A DNA stretch of 55,446 nucleotides, from contig JAFSIC010000054.1 in NCBI GenBank assembly GCA_017439985.1, positions 1-55,446 on the forward strand. The letters are read 5' to 3'. Position 1 is the stretch's first letter. Each line of letters opens with the position of its first letter. Source of the stretch: Oscillospiraceae bacterium. GTDB taxonomy: Bacteria; Bacillota; Clostridia; Oscillospirales; Ruminococcaceae. Position numbers and translations under genes: made by a program. Positions 16,218 through 27,277 of this stretch are shown in pieces. Under the pieces are notes generated by a model. It did no database searches. It had not been told where the DNA came from and saw only the letters and a list, made by a program, of their open reading frames with translations.

Positions 16218-17558
16218 ATGGTGAAAGCAAAACTGCTGCTGACGCTGCTTCCTTTGGCATTCTGCACGGGCTGTATGCAGTTCGAGCTCTCCGCAGAAGA
16301 ACTGATGCGTCCCCCTGCTCTTACACAGGAACAGCTGGAAATTTCCACTGCTCTGGAGCGCGCGGTCGGCGACAGTAACATCAAATATAAGTATCCCGAA
16401 ACCGGTGAGCATCGCTCCTCCTTCCTGTTCTACGACTTGGATGATGACGGTCAGGACGAAGCACTGATCTTCTATCAGGCGGCTTCCAAAGGCAGTGCCA
16501 CTTGGATGAATATTCTGGATAAGCAAGACGACCATTGGGTCTCCGTCTTCGATATTTCCGCACCCAATCAGGAAACGGAAGTGGATTTCATCAGCTTCCA
16601 GCCGTTACTGGAACAGGGCAGCATTGTCATTGGCTGGGCCGATGAGTATATGAATGAAAAAAGTGCTGTTGTTTACACCTATGACGGTACCGTGTTGACC
16701 GAAGTCTATGAGGACGACTACGACTTCCTCAGCTTTACCGATTTGAACAAGGACAACAAGCTGGATATGATCACCGTGGTCTCCGACCCATTCTATGAGG
16801 AAAGTACCGTTTCTTTTATTACGGAGGACAGCGACATCTCCGGCAAACATATTCTGGAACGCAAGGATATTCTGGAACTGCCTTATGGTTCCGCCGAGAT
16901 CGTCAGCGTACAGAGCGGCTTTACCGATGTGATCACTCCTGCCATCTTCATCGACAGCATTATCAACATCAGCCGCAATGAAACCGCTATGGTATCCCAG
17001 GTGGTTTCCGCTTCCGGCGATGAACTGGTCAACTTACTGGATTCAGACGACTCCGAAACTCTCCTGTCAGAAAGCACCATTCGCCCGACCTCTACCCTTT
17101 GTCAGGACATCAACGGCGATGGTTTTATCGAGATTCCAGGCGTTTCCGTACTGCCCGGCTATGAGGAGGAAGAGGAGGTTCTGTACCTGACCACCTTCAA
17201 TCGTCTGGGTGTTGGACATTCCCTGCTTCCTGCGACACGCTGTGTCATCAACGAAGACCACCGCTATCTGCTGGAATTCCCTGAACGCTGGCTCGATAAA
17301 GTCACAATCATCAGTCAGCTGGAAACCAACGAGTGGAGCTTCATTCGCTACAACGGTACACTGGAGGATTCCTCTGCTTTGCTGCTTCGACTGAAAGTGT
17401 ATTCTGTTAAGGATTACCACGATAAATTTGAAAGTGAGACCTTCAAACTGCTGGGACGGCAGGGTCTCTTTGAGTATTACGCCCACATCCCTGAGAGCAG
17501 CGATGAGCTCGCTATCACCTCTCTGGAACTGGACAGATTCTTTGAATTTCTTGAATAA
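16218..17558 (+). CDS. secreted lipoprotein with acidic D-x-D-x-D/N loops, in two-component operon
   Basis: 446 residues. The N-terminus KAKLLLTLLPLAFCTGC is a lipoprotein signal, with Cys19 as the likely lipidated residue. The body has at least three loops that resemble calcium-binding or FG-GAP/VCBS turns: LDDDGQDEAL (near 73), LNKDNKLDMI (near 174), INGDGFIEI (near 298). I do not recognise the full-length family. It is followed by an OmpR-type regulator (33 bases) and a sensor kinase, and no gene separates them, so it may modulate or be read by the sensor. AAAGGAGCTTCCT precedes the ATG. The C-terminal part (YRYNGTLEDSSALLLRLKVY-like) looks like a compact beta domain. Confidence 0.8.
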   Translation: MVKAKLLLTLLPLAFCTGCMQFELSAEELMRPPALTQEQLEISTALERAVGDSNIKYKYPETGEHRSSFLFYDLDDDGQDEALIFYQAASKGSATWMNILDKQDDHWVSVFDISAPNQETEVDFISFQPLLEQGSIVIGWADEYMNEKSAVVYTYDGTVLTEVYEDDYDFLSFTDLNKDNKLDMITVVSDPFYEESTVSFITEDSDISGKHILERKDILELPYGSAEIVSVQSGFTDVITPAIFIDSIINISRNETAMVSQVVSASGDELVNLLDSDDSETLLSESTIRPTSTLCQDINGDGFIEIPGVSVLPGYEEEEEVLYLTTFNRLGVGHSLLPATRCVINEDHRYLLEFPERWLDKVTIISQLETNEWSFIRYNGTLEDSSALLLRLKVYSVKDYHDKFESETFKLLGRQGLFEYYAHIPESSDELAITSLELDRFFEFLE

Positions 17559-17591
17559 CACAATTACATTTTGATAGAAAGGAAGTATTTT

Positions 17592-18287
17592 ATGAAACGA
17601 ATCTTAGTTGCCGAAGATGAAGATGTGATCCGCGATTTCGTCGTATTGAACCTGAAACGCAGCGGCTATGAAGTCGTTGATATGCCTACCGGCGACGATG
17701 CCCTGCGTGTCTTTGAAGAAAGCGGCGGCGATTTTGACATCGTCCTGCTGGACATTATGATGCCGGGCACCGATGGTATCACCATCTGCAAGGAGATCCG
17801 TAAGCGCAGTTCCACCGTCGGCATTATCATGCTCTCCGCCAAATCTCAGGAAATGGATAAAGTCAGCGCACTGATGTACGGCGCTGATGATTACATCACC
17901 AAGCCATTCGGCCCTGCAGAATTGCTTGCTCGCGTGGATGCCCTCCATCGCCGTGTCAACATGACCTCTGTTGTGGTAGAAGATCCATCCGAGATTCAAT
18001 CCGGTCCTTTCACGCTGAACGACCGCAGCCGCACCCTCAAAAAAAATGGCCAGAACATCGATCTGACTCAGGTTGAATTCCAGATCATGGAGTTCTTCCT
18101 GAAAAATCCGAACGTTGCTCTGGAGCGTAATGCCATTCTGACTCAGGTTTGGGGCGAAAACTACTTCGGCGATGTTAAGATCGTCGATGTTAATATCCGT
18201 CGTCTGCGCATGAAGATCGAGGACGAACCATCCAACCCGAAATATCTCACTACCGTTTGGGGCTACGGCTATAAATGGACCATCTAA
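17592..18287 (+). CDS. OmpR/PhoB-family response regulator
   Basis: Two-component response regulator, 231 residues. Receiver domain (1-120): acidic pair EDED at 8-11, phosphorylated Asp54 in VLLDIMMPG, Lys in ITKPFGPAELLARV. A winged-helix DNA-binding domain follows (about 135-231): FTLNDRSRTLKKNGQNIDLTQVEFQIMEFF and IVDVNIRRLRMKIEDEPSNPKYLTTVWGYGYKW, the canonical Trans_reg_C end. ATG 17592 has AAAGGAAG upstream, chosen over the in-frame ATG 21 bases earlier. The cognate kinase gene starts 33 bases downstream; regulated genes are unknown. Confidence 0.95.
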   Translation: MKRILVAEDEDVIRDFVVLNLKRSGYEVVDMPTGDDALRVFEESGGDFDIVLLDIMMPGTDGITICKEIRKRSSTVGIIMLSAKSQEMDKVSALMYGADDYITKPFGPAELLARVDALHRRVNMTSVVVEDPSEIQSGPFTLNDRSRTLKKNGQNIDLTQVEFQIMEFFLKNPNVALERNAILTQVWGENYFGDVKIVDVNIRRLRMKIEDEPSNPKYLTTVWGYGYKWTI

Positions 18288-18320
18288 CCATCGACCCCTC
18301 AATAGAAAGGAGGCGTTTGG

Positions 18321-19742
18321 GTGGCTGTTAAACGTATCACCAAACGCTGGCTTTACAACAGCTTTCTGGTCATCCTCCTGCTGCTGTCCGCTGTGATCAT
18401 CGCTTTTGCCATGTTCATCCGCAGTCATTTCTACAGCAATGCTCTGCAGATCATGCGTTCCAGCGCATCAGTCAATGACACGCTTCTGGTCAATTATGCG
18501 GAGGACAACTCCGTGGATTTTGCCTCTGCGCTGCGTTCTCTCGTGGAAGACTTCGATATGAAGGACAAAATGGAGCTGATGGCCATCGACAGCGCCGGAC
18601 AGGTCATGCTGACCTCCAGCGGCTTCTCACCTGCTTCGGACTTGAGCATGCCGGACTATGTGGAGGCATTGAGCAGCAGCAATCGTGATGGCTACTGGGA
18701 AGGCAGTATCAATAACGAGCCGATCATCGCCTATACGCTCTGTGTCAGCACAAGCGCTGATTCTGAGCTGACTGCTTTGCGCTACGTCTGCTCTCTCACC
18801 GACATCAACAATCAGATCATCGTGTACATCGCCATGGTTGCGGTGGTTTGTATGATCATCATTTTCTTCGTTGTTATCTCCAACTCCTACTTCATCAGTT
18901 CCGTAGTAAATCCTGTTGACCAGGTCGGAAAAACCGCCCAGCGTATTGCTCACGGCGACTTTACGGTTCGCCTTCAGAAACGCTACGACGACGAAGTCGG
19001 CGAGCTTTGCGATGTAATCAACTACATGGCAGAGGAACTGCAGGAAAACGAAAAAATGAAAAACGACTTTATTTCCTCTGTTTCTCACGAGCTGCGAACC
19101 CCATTGACTGCGATTCGCGGTTGGGCGGAAACTCTGAAAGACGGTGATGCGGATGTACAGACCATGCAGAAAGGCATGAGCGTTATCCTGAAAGAAAGTG
19201 ATCGTCTTTCCTCCATGGTTGAGGAATTGCTGGACTTCTCCCGCCTGCAAAGCGGCAGAATGCAGCTAAACCTCAGTAAAATCGACCTGATCGCCGAACT
19301 GTCTGACGTCGCTTTGATGTTCTATGAAAAAGCAAAGCGAGACAACATCGAGCTGATTTACGATGAACCGATGGACATTATGCCTATCAACGCCGACCCC
19401 AACCGTCTGCGTCAGGTGTTTATCAATATTATCGACAATGCCATCAAATATTCCGACTCCGGTGACACTGTGACCATCAACGCTTTTATTGAAGAAGATA
19501 ATGCTATTGTCACCATCGCAGATACCGGCTGCGGCATCAATGCGGCTGACTTACCAAAAATTAAGGAGAAATTCTACAAAGCCAACTCCACCCGACGCGG
19601 TTCCGGTATCGGTCTGGCAGTTGCCGACGAAATCGTCGCCCTCCACAGTGGTAAGCTGAGCCTTGATTCCAAGGAAGGACAGGGAACCACGGTAACCATT
19701 TCCCTGCCTTTGGTAAAAAATCAAGCAAATCCATCGACATAA
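18321..19742 (+). CDS. membrane sensor histidine kinase
   Basis: 473 residues; the start is GTG at 18321, seven bases after AAAGGAGG. Two transmembrane helices (about 11-36 and 165-190) frame an extracellular sensor domain of about 125 residues. A HAMP linker (VNPVDQVGKTAQRIAHGDFTVRLQ), dimerisation/phospho-acceptor motif SSVSHELRTPLTAIRGWAE and HATPase motifs (FINIIDNAIKYSDSG; IADTGCGI; RGSGIGLAVADEIV) follow, so the kinase is complete. It partners with the regulator encoded just before it. No terminator is obvious directly after it. Confidence 0.95.
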   Translation: MAVKRITKRWLYNSFLVILLLLSAVIIAFAMFIRSHFYSNALQIMRSSASVNDTLLVNYAEDNSVDFASALRSLVEDFDMKDKMELMAIDSAGQVMLTSSGFSPASDLSMPDYVEALSSSNRDGYWEGSINNEPIIAYTLCVSTSADSELTALRYVCSLTDINNQIIVYIAMVAVVCMIIIFFVVISNSYFISSVVNPVDQVGKTAQRIAHGDFTVRLQKRYDDEVGELCDVINYMAEELQENEKMKNDFISSVSHELRTPLTAIRGWAETLKDGDADVQTMQKGMSVILKESDRLSSMVEELLDFSRLQSGRMQLNLSKIDLIAELSDVALMFYEKAKRDNIELIYDEPMDIMPINADPNRLRQVFINIIDNAIKYSDSGDTVTINAFIEEDNAIVTIADTGCGINAADLPKIKEKFYKANSTRRGSGIGLAVADEIVALHSGKLSLDSKEGQGTTVTISLPLVKNQANPST

Positions 19743-19804
19743 TTCACGCATAGTTCACATTCTTATGTTACAATGATTTTACATCACAAAAAGGAGAACA
19801 ATTC

Positions 19805-20758
19805 ATGGACGATAAAAAATCTGAACTCAACAAACCCTGCGCAGAATGCCTGAAAACCAGCATCGGTGGTCAGGCGGTTCTGGAGGGTATTATGATGCGT
19901 GGTCCAAAAAAGACCGCCCTCTCCGTTCGTATGCCGGATGGCAGCATTAAAACCGAAGTATACAATACTCCGGAGAAAACCTGGTACAAAAAAGCTCCCT
20001 TTATCCGCGGCATTTTCAACTTCTTCGAGAGCATGAAAGAGGGCTACACCTACCTGATGAAGTCCGCCGAATGGACCGGCGAGCTGGAGGAAGAAGAAAG
20101 TGAATTCGAGAAGAAGCTGAAAGCGAAACTCGGCGATAAATTCAATGCTGTTTTTGAGGGAACTATCATGGTTCTTGCAATGGCTTTGGCGCTGGGACTT
20201 TTCATGTTCCTTCCTGCCTTCCTTGTAAAACAGATCCAGCCATTCATCGGCAACGGTGTGGTAATGACCGCCATCGAAAGCTGCCTGAAGCTGGCTATCT
20301 TCTTCGTTTATCTGCTGGCTGTCAGCCAGATGGACGACATCAAACGCACCTTTATGTATCACGGTGCGGAACACAAATGCATCTTCTGCTACGAGCATGG
20401 CGAAGAACTGACTGTGGAAAATGTTCGTAAATATACCCGCTTCCACCCTCGCTGCGGAACCAGCTTCATCGTAATCGTGCTGCTTCTGAGCATTCTGGTC
20501 TTCTCCTTTATTGGCTGGGGCAGTGTTCTCACCCGTGTATTGATCAAGCTCTGCTGCCTGCCTATCACCATGTCTCTGGCTTACGAGTGCATCAAATTCG
20601 CCGGCAAACACGATAATACTTTCACACGTATTCTGTCCGCTCCGGGTCTCTGGACTCAGCGTCTGACCACTCGTGAACCAAGCGACGAGATGATTGAAGT
20701 TGCCATTGCCGCTATGAAAGAAGTCATCCCTGAAAACGCTGAGGATGCGCTGTACTAA
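19805..20758 (+). CDS. yqhQ: DUF1385 family membrane protein YqhQ
   Basis: 317 residues. The opening LKTSIGGQAVLEGIMMRGPKKTALSVR is the family hallmark. The protein has three or four membrane helices and a conserved MYHGAEHKCIFCYEHGEELTVENVRKYTRFHPRCGTSF with paired His/Cys residues that look like metal ligands. The function of YqhQ is not established. AAAAGGAGAACAATTC precedes the ATG. The stop is one base before prmC, an order widespread in Bacillota. Confidence 0.9.
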   Translation: MDDKKSELNKPCAECLKTSIGGQAVLEGIMMRGPKKTALSVRMPDGSIKTEVYNTPEKTWYKKAPFIRGIFNFFESMKEGYTYLMKSAEWTGELEEEESEFEKKLKAKLGDKFNAVFEGTIMVLAMALALGLFMFLPAFLVKQIQPFIGNGVVMTAIESCLKLAIFFVYLLAVSQMDDIKRTFMYHGAEHKCIFCYEHGEELTVENVRKYTRFHPRCGTSFIVIVLLLSILVFSFIGWGSVLTRVLIKLCCLPITMSLAYECIKFAGKHDNTFTRILSAPGLWTQRLTTREPSDEMIEVAIAAMKEVIPENAEDALY

Positions 20759-20759
20759 A

Positions 20760-21605
20760 ATGAAACTCTGGGATTTATATCAACATGCTGTGGCGGATCT
20801 TTCTTCCTTGATGGACGAAGGAACCGCCTCCTTTGAAATTTACTGTTTATTGGAACATATTTTCGGCTGGAATAAACACGCTGTTTTGCTTCGTAAAGAT
20901 ACGGAATGCGATCCACAGAAAGAAAGTGACTTCCTGCAGCTGCTGGAGCGCCGTAAAAGCGGATATCCCTTGCAGTATCTGCTGGGAAGCTGGGAATTCT
21001 GGGGTTACGAATTCTCTGTCGGCGAGGGAGTATTGATCCCTCGTGCCGACACGGAGATCCTCTGTGAGACTGTTCTTGAAGCCGCAAAAGCCTTCCCCGC
21101 TCCCCGTATCGCCGACCTTTGTTCGGGCAGCGGCTGTTTGCCTGTGGTTTATTCCAAAGAGATCACTCATGCAGACGAGATTGTTGCTGTGGAGTTGTCC
21201 GAGCAGGCTCTTCCTTATCTGAAGAAAAATGTGGAGCAAAATGACTGCCGCAATGTTCGCGTCATCCACGACGATGTGCTGACCTGGACTCCGGACAAGC
21301 CTCTGCATATCATCAGCTCCAACCCTCCGTACCTCTCCGATGTGGAGATGCAGGAACTGCAGAAAGAAGTGACCTTCGAGCCGGAAATGGCCCTGCTGGC
21401 CCCGGAGAACGGCCTTTACTTCTATCGCATTCTTTCTCAGCGCTGCAAGGATTTCCTTGTTTCCGGAGGCCTGCTGGCCTTTGAAGTGGGCTGGACACAG
21501 GCCAAAGCCGTCGCCGCTCTCATGGAGCAAAACGGCTATATCAATATTCAGATTTTGCAGGACTACGGCGGCAATGACCGCGTGGTTTTGGGATATAAGG
21601 AGTGA
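20760..21605 (+). CDS. prmC: peptide chain release factor N(5)-glutamine methyltransferase
   Basis: Methylates the GGQ glutamine of release factors RF1/RF2 with S-adenosylmethionine. 281 residues: N-terminal helical domain (LYQHAVADLSSLMDEGTASFE) and a Rossmann methyltransferase with IADLCSGSGCLPVVY (SAM loop) and the catalytic SSNPPYLSD (NPPY). The N-terminal domain also contains the family's PLQYLLGSWEFWGYEF. The ATG at 20760 lies one base after the yqhQ stop. The prfA substrate gene is not in the window. Confidence 0.95.
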   Translation: MKLWDLYQHAVADLSSLMDEGTASFEIYCLLEHIFGWNKHAVLLRKDTECDPQKESDFLQLLERRKSGYPLQYLLGSWEFWGYEFSVGEGVLIPRADTEILCETVLEAAKAFPAPRIADLCSGSGCLPVVYSKEITHADEIVAVELSEQALPYLKKNVEQNDCRNVRVIHDDVLTWTPDKPLHIISSNPPYLSDVEMQELQKEVTFEPEMALLAPENGLYFYRILSQRCKDFLVSGGLLAFEVGWTQAKAVAALMEQNGYINIQILQDYGGNDRVVLGYKE

Positions 21606-21611
21606 TCTGCC

Positions 21612-22247
21612 ATGTATAAAGCCATTGTTTTCGACGTAGATGGAACCGTTGTTGACACCCGTTTCATTCTGGATGCCTGCCGCGATGCTTACTTTGATGT
21701 GCGCGGTGAAAAGCTGAGTGAAGAAATCTGCGATATCATGTACGGCTCTCCTGCAGCAGCTGCTCAGGGACTCATGGGGCTTTCCGATGAAGAATTCGCG
21801 ATTTACGGTAAGCGGTTCGCTGCCTACCTGCCTCTCTATCTGCCAAAACAGAAACTTTTTGATGGCATTCGTGAATGTATGGAGCAGTGCCGCAAACTTG
21901 GTTTGATCGTCGCTATCAACACCTCTCGCACCGTTGCCGGAGCAGAGGAAGCCGCTGCTTCTCTGGAGTGGAATTTCGCAGAATTCTGCGACCATGTCAT
22001 CGGCTGTGACCTTGTGGAAAACCCAAAACCGGCACCGGATTCCCTGCTCTATCTTTGTAAGCTCTGCGGCCTCTCTGCTGACGAAATCCTTTTCGTCGGT
22101 GACACGGAATTTGACAGCGGCTGTGCTGCCAACGCTGGCGTAGATTTTGCCGTAGCTACTTGGGGATGCAAAATCCACCTGCCTGCCACCTACTATCCAA
22201 AACACCCATTGGAGCTGCTGGACATCATCCAACAAAAAAATCAGTAA
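21612..22247 (+). CDS. HAD superfamily hydrolase (phosphoglycolate-phosphatase-like)
   Basis: Phosphatase of the haloacid dehalogenase superfamily, 211 residues. Motif I is FDVDGTVVDT (nucleophile Asp8), motif II is VAINTSRT, motif III Lys lies in NPKPAPDSL and motif IV is ILFVGDTEFD. The cap is the small helical type inserted after motif I. Physiological substrate unknown. It starts six bases after prmC with AAGGAGTGATCTGCC ahead, and ends at a bidirectional terminator. Confidence 0.92.
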   Translation: MYKAIVFDVDGTVVDTRFILDACRDAYFDVRGEKLSEEICDIMYGSPAAAAQGLMGLSDEEFAIYGKRFAAYLPLYLPKQKLFDGIRECMEQCRKLGLIVAINTSRTVAGAEEAAASLEWNFAEFCDHVIGCDLVENPKPAPDSLLYLCKLCGLSADEILFVGDTEFDSGCAANAGVDFAVATWGCKIHLPATYYPKHPLELLDIIQQKNQ

Positions 22248-22250
22248 ACA

Positions 22251-22281
22251 AAAAAGCCTTCCCGTTTGGGAAGGCTTTTTT
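22251..22281. terminator. bidirectional terminator, HAD gene / anti-sigma-like gene
   Basis: Stem GCCTTCCC / GGGAAGGC with loop GTTT; A-run before and T-run after, so it serves both converging genes. Confidence 0.9.
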
Positions 22282-22894
22282 ACTTCACTTTTTTCAGTGT
22301 AGTCATATCGAAGCGCAGCTCCTTGCCGCTTTGCAGCTCACGAATCACATAGCAGTTCTCTTCTTCCAGCACTTCGGTTTCGTCAGCACGTACCGCAACT
22401 GCCACGTCACCCTCAATTCCATGGACACGAATTACTGTCCAGAAATCACCGACCCAAGTCAGTGAATAGAACTTGATGCCGGGATACAACTCACGCAGAA
22501 CTTTCTTGCTGTCGCTGCCGACTGTGTGGGTTTTGACCTCAACACTATACTCCACAGCTCTCAGTAAGGAGGAAGCGCGCTCATCATACGCCGCTGTCTG
22601 TGGCAGTGACGAATCAGGCAGGCTGTAAGCAGCCATCTGCGGAACAGCCGCTTCTGCTTCCATTGCCGTGTCTGCAGAAAGCCCGCCATACAGTCCTACT
22701 GCTGCCACAAGAACCAATGTACAAGCCATCGGGGCCAGTTTCTTCCATGGAGCCATTGCTTTTGGCTTTGTTTCCGTTAATGCCCGCTGCTTCAGCAGCT
22801 GAGCATCCAATGCCAGTGGGAGCTCTGGCTCTGCCACTGTATAACGATCCCTAAACCAACGGATCTGTTCCTGTAATTCCTTTTGTTTTGCCAT
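22280..22894 (-). CDS. single-pass membrane protein, probable anti-sigma factor
   Basis: 204 residues. A cytoplasmic N-terminus of about 55 residues precedes one transmembrane helix (MACTLVLVAAVGLYGGLSA), then an external domain of about 125 residues ending VRADETEVLEEENCYVIRELQSG. It is encoded 12 bases after an ECF sigma factor, and the AGGAGG of its ribosome binding site overlaps the sigma stop codon, so the pair is translationally coupled. I infer an anti-sigma factor from this context. I see no HxxxCxxC zinc anti-sigma motif in the N-terminus, so recognition must differ from the ZAS type. Start is the ATG at 22894; a GTG 9 bases earlier is possible. Confidence 0.7.
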   Translation of the reverse strand: MAKQKELQEQIRWFRDRYTVAEPELPLALDAQLLKQRALTETKPKAMAPWKKLAPMACTLVLVAAVGLYGGLSADTAMEAEAAVPQMAAYSLPDSSLPQTAAYDERASSLLRAVEYSVEVKTHTVGSDSKKVLRELYPGIKFYSLTWVGDFWTVIRVHGIEGDVAVAVRADETEVLEEENCYVIRELQSGKELRFDMTTLKKVK

Positions 22895-22906
22895 TGCTTC
22901 CACCTC

Positions 22907-23437
22907 CTATTCCCTTTCCAACATTGCGCGCATTTTTTTCAGTGTACGGAACAGCTTAGAGCTGACCGTACCATGAGGCAAACGAAGGATCTGCGCGGTT
23001 TCCTTCGTGGTATATCCTTCGATCACGGCGAGAACCACGATTTGTCTCTCACTGTCTGTCAAACTGTCCAGAGCACGCAGCAGATCAGCGCGCAGGCTCA
23101 CTTCCTGCCCCACATCTCTGCCATCATCCAGATCCAGAAGCTCATCGATATCGCTTTCGTTCCTTCCACGGACGTAGTCACGCATTTTGCGCTTGCAGCG
23201 CACCGAGAGGATACGGAACATCCACGCAGCGAATGCGGCGTTTTCTCTCAGCTTCCTGATGCCGTGAAAAGCCTCCAAAAAAGTCTCTGCCACAACATCC
23301 TGTGCATCATGACTGTTGCCCAGCGTATAGAGTGCTGTACGGTACAGGCTCGGCGCCAGCTGCTCGTAGAGTGCAGAAAAGCTGTCCGCATCGCCTTCCT
23401 TGGCTTTCTGTACCAGCTGAAGATCCAGTTCTTTCAT
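22907..23437 (-). CDS. ECF-type RNA polymerase sigma factor
   Basis: 176 residues with the two expected regions. Sigma-2: DADSFSALYEQLAPSLYRTALYTLGNSHDAQDVVAETFLEAFHGI (-10 recognition). Sigma-4: LTDSERQIVVLAVIEGYTTKETAQILRLPHGTVSSKLFRTLKKMRA (helix-turn-helix for -35). No regions 1 or 3, so it is an ECF member. The adjacent membrane gene is the likely partner. Which stress it answers is not shown. It has a sigma-A-type promoter just upstream; I see no obvious ECF-type AAC motif. Confidence 0.94.
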   Translation of the reverse strand: MKELDLQLVQKAKEGDADSFSALYEQLAPSLYRTALYTLGNSHDAQDVVAETFLEAFHGIRKLRENAAFAAWMFRILSVRCKRKMRDYVRGRNESDIDELLDLDDGRDVGQEVSLRADLLRALDSLTDSERQIVVLAVIEGYTTKETAQILRLPHGTVSSKLFRTLKKMRAMLERE

Positions 23438-23485
23438 CCTCTCACCACCTTTATAGTGTCAAGTTTTCCACACTTTATTGCATCC

Positions 23486-23514
23486 ATTATAAGGTATTTC
23501 CAAAAATATTGCAA
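23486..23514 (-). promoter_or_regulatory. promoter of ECF sigma gene
   Basis: Minus strand: -35 TTGCAA (23514-23509), 17-base spacer, -10 TATAAT (23491-23486). Confidence 0.7.
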
Positions 23515-23521
23515 GATACAG

Positions 23522-23548
23522 AAAAGCTCCCGATTTTCGGGAGCTTTT
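23522..23548 (-). terminator. terminator of hrcA-grpE-dnaK-dnaJ operon
   Basis: 11-bp stem AAAAGCTCCCG / CGGGAGCTTTT immediately after the dnaJ stop, followed on the minus strand by T-rich sequence. Confidence 0.85.
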
Positions 23549-23550
23549 GC

Positions 23551-24720
23551 TTAGTCTTTCATAAAATCTTTCAGCTTGTCGAAGAAGCCTTTGCGCTTGT
23601 TGTAGTTCTTGTCGGAGCACTGTCCGTCGAACTCGCGAAGAGCGTCCTTCTGCTTGCTGCTCAGATTGGTTGGAACCTCGATGTTTACGCGAACATACTG
23701 GTCGCCGCGGCCTCTGCCGTTGATGTAAGAGATACCTTTGTTTCTCAGACGGAACACCGTATTTGGCTGGGTTCCTTCCGGAATATTGTAAGATACTTTG
23801 CCGTCGATGGTCGGAACGGTCACTTCCGCACCCAGAACTGCCTGACAGAAGGTGATCGGAACATCGCACCATACATCATAGCCGTCACGTTCAAAGAGGG
23901 CATCTTTGCGTACGGAAACGGTTACGTTTACGTCGCCTGCAGGACCGCCATTGAGGCCGTCGTCGCCCTGACCGCGCAGTACAAAGGTCTGACCATCGTC
24001 AATACCTGCCGGAACAGAAACTTCCAGCTTCACAGCCTTGCGGCTTCTGCCCTGACCGTTGCACTTCTTGCAAGGATCCTTGATGATCTTACCGGTACCA
24101 CCGCACTTGGAACATGGGCGTGCAGACTGCATCATGCCGAATGGGGTTCTCTGCTGGGTCATGACCTGACCGGTACCATGACAGTCTGGACAGATCTCCG
24201 GCTGAGTGCCTGCTGCGGCACCGCTGCCATTACAATCCTCGCAGCGAACCATGCGGTTGATGTTGATGGTCTTTTTGCAGCCTTTCGCCGCTTCAATGAA
24301 GGACAGGTTGATGGAAATATTGATGTTGTTGCCACGGATCGGACCGTTTGGATTGCGGGTTCTGGTGCTTCCGCCGAAGCCGCCAAAGCCACCGAAACCT
24401 CCGCCTCCGCCAAAGAAGGTATCGAAGATATCGCCGAAATCGCTGAAGTCAAAGCCGCCTGCTCCTGCGCCGCCTGCTCCGAAGTTCGGGTCAACGCCTG
24501 CATGACCGAACTGGTCATAGCGCTGACGTTTCTCCGCATCGGAAAGGATCGCATAAGCTTCGTTGGCTTCTTTGAACTTGGCTTCTGCCTCTGCGTCGCC
24601 CGGATTCAGGTCCGGATGATATTTTTTCGCTACCTTGCGGTATGCTTTTTTCAGTTCATCATCGGAACAGCCCTTCTGGACGCCGAGGACCTCATAATAA
24701 TCTCGTTTCTGTTCTGCCAA
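23551..24720 (-). CDS. dnaJ: chaperone protein DnaJ
   Basis: Co-chaperone that delivers substrates to DnaK and stimulates its ATPase. 389 residues: J-domain with YHPDLNPGD, a G/F-rich linker ([15 protein letters not shown]), four zinc-finger repeats of CxxCxGxG type ([39 protein letters not shown]) and the two C-terminal substrate-binding domains. The start codon is TTG (24720), seven bases after AAGGGTG; no ATG is available. It is the last gene of the heat-shock operon, 68 bases after dnaK. Confidence 0.98.
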   Translation of the reverse strand: MAEQKRDYYEVLGVQKGCSDDELKKAYRKVAKKYHPDLNPGDAEAEAKFKEANEAYAILSDAEKRQRYDQFGHAGVDPNFGAGGAGAGGFDFSDFGDIFDTFFGGGGGFGGFGGFGGSTRTRNPNGPIRGNNINISINLSFIEAAKGCKKTININRMVRCEDCNGSGAAAGTQPEICPDCHGTGQVMTQQRTPFGMMQSARPCSKCGGTGKIIKDPCKKCNGQGRSRKAVKLEVSVPAGIDDGQTFVLRGQGDDGLNGGPAGDVNVTVSVRKDALFERDGYDVWCDVPITFCQAVLGAEVTVPTIDGKVSYNIPEGTQPNTVFRLRNKGISYINGRGRGDQYVRVNIEVPTNLSSKQKDALREFDGQCSDKNYNKRKGFFDKLKDFMKD

Positions 24721-24748
24721 TGGTATTCACCCTTCTCGTTTTACACGA

Positions 24749-24778
24749 AGTGGGGCTTCAGACCTGCTGAAGCCCCTC
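24749..24778 (-). other. dnaK-dnaJ intergenic hairpin
   Basis: Perfect 10-bp stem GGGGCTTCAG / CTGAAGCCCC with a 5-base loop and no T-run, so it is more likely to affect mRNA processing or stability than to terminate. Confidence 0.6.
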
Positions 24779-24788
24779 ATAAGTTCTA

Positions 24789-26723
<1,935 letters not shown>

Positions 26724-27266
26724 TTAGTTTGCTACCTGCACCATGGCGTATCTTACGACACGATCACCGATGCGGTAACCCTTCTGCAGTACCTGAACGA
26801 TCTCATTGTCACCGTACTGTTCGTCTTCGATGTGCATCACTGCGTTGTGCAGGTTTGGATCGAAGGTCTCACCCGGTGCGCCGACCATTTCCACATTCAG
26901 TCCGCTCAAAGTATTCATAAAGGACTGGAAGATCATTTCCATACCCTTTTTGAAGGTTTCATCAGCACAAGGAGCGCTCATTGCGCGCTCAAAGTTGTCG
27001 ATGATCGGAAGGAATTTCTCAACGGTATCCGCGGTAGCTCGTGGATAGATGGCATCCTTCTCCTTCTGGGAACGTTTGCGGAAGTTGTCATACTCCGCCA
27101 GCATACGAACGTATTTCTCGTTCAGAGCAGCAAGCTGTTCTTTCAGCTGATCTGCCTCAGAAGCTTCCACTGTTTCGGTGCTTTCTTCTGCTGCAGTTTC
27201 TTCCAGAACTTCTTCCTGTTCCGCTGCTTGATTTTTGTTTTCAGGCACTACCATTACCTCTTTCAT
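26724..27266 (-). CDS. grpE: nucleotide exchange factor GrpE
   Basis: Exchanges ADP for ATP on DnaK; dimer. 180 residues: acidic disordered N-terminus, long coiled coil (DQLKEQLAALNEKYVRMLAEYDNFRKRSQKEKD) and C-terminal beta domain with VQVLQKGYRIGDRVVRYAMVQVAN. The start is uncertain: the ATG at 27266 has no visible ribosome binding site, while AGAGG stands eight bases before a GTG at 27248, which would remove six residues from an unstructured end. It follows hrcA by 11 bases. Confidence 0.96.
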   Translation of the reverse strand: MKEVMVVPENKNQAAEQEEVLEETAAEESTETVEASEADQLKEQLAALNEKYVRMLAEYDNFRKRSQKEKDAIYPRATADTVEKFLPIIDNFERAMSAPCADETFKKGMEMIFQSFMNTLSGLNVEMVGAPGETFDPNLHNAVMHIEDEQYGDNEIVQVLQKGYRIGDRVVRYAMVQVAN

Positions 27267-27277
27267 TGTGTAATATT

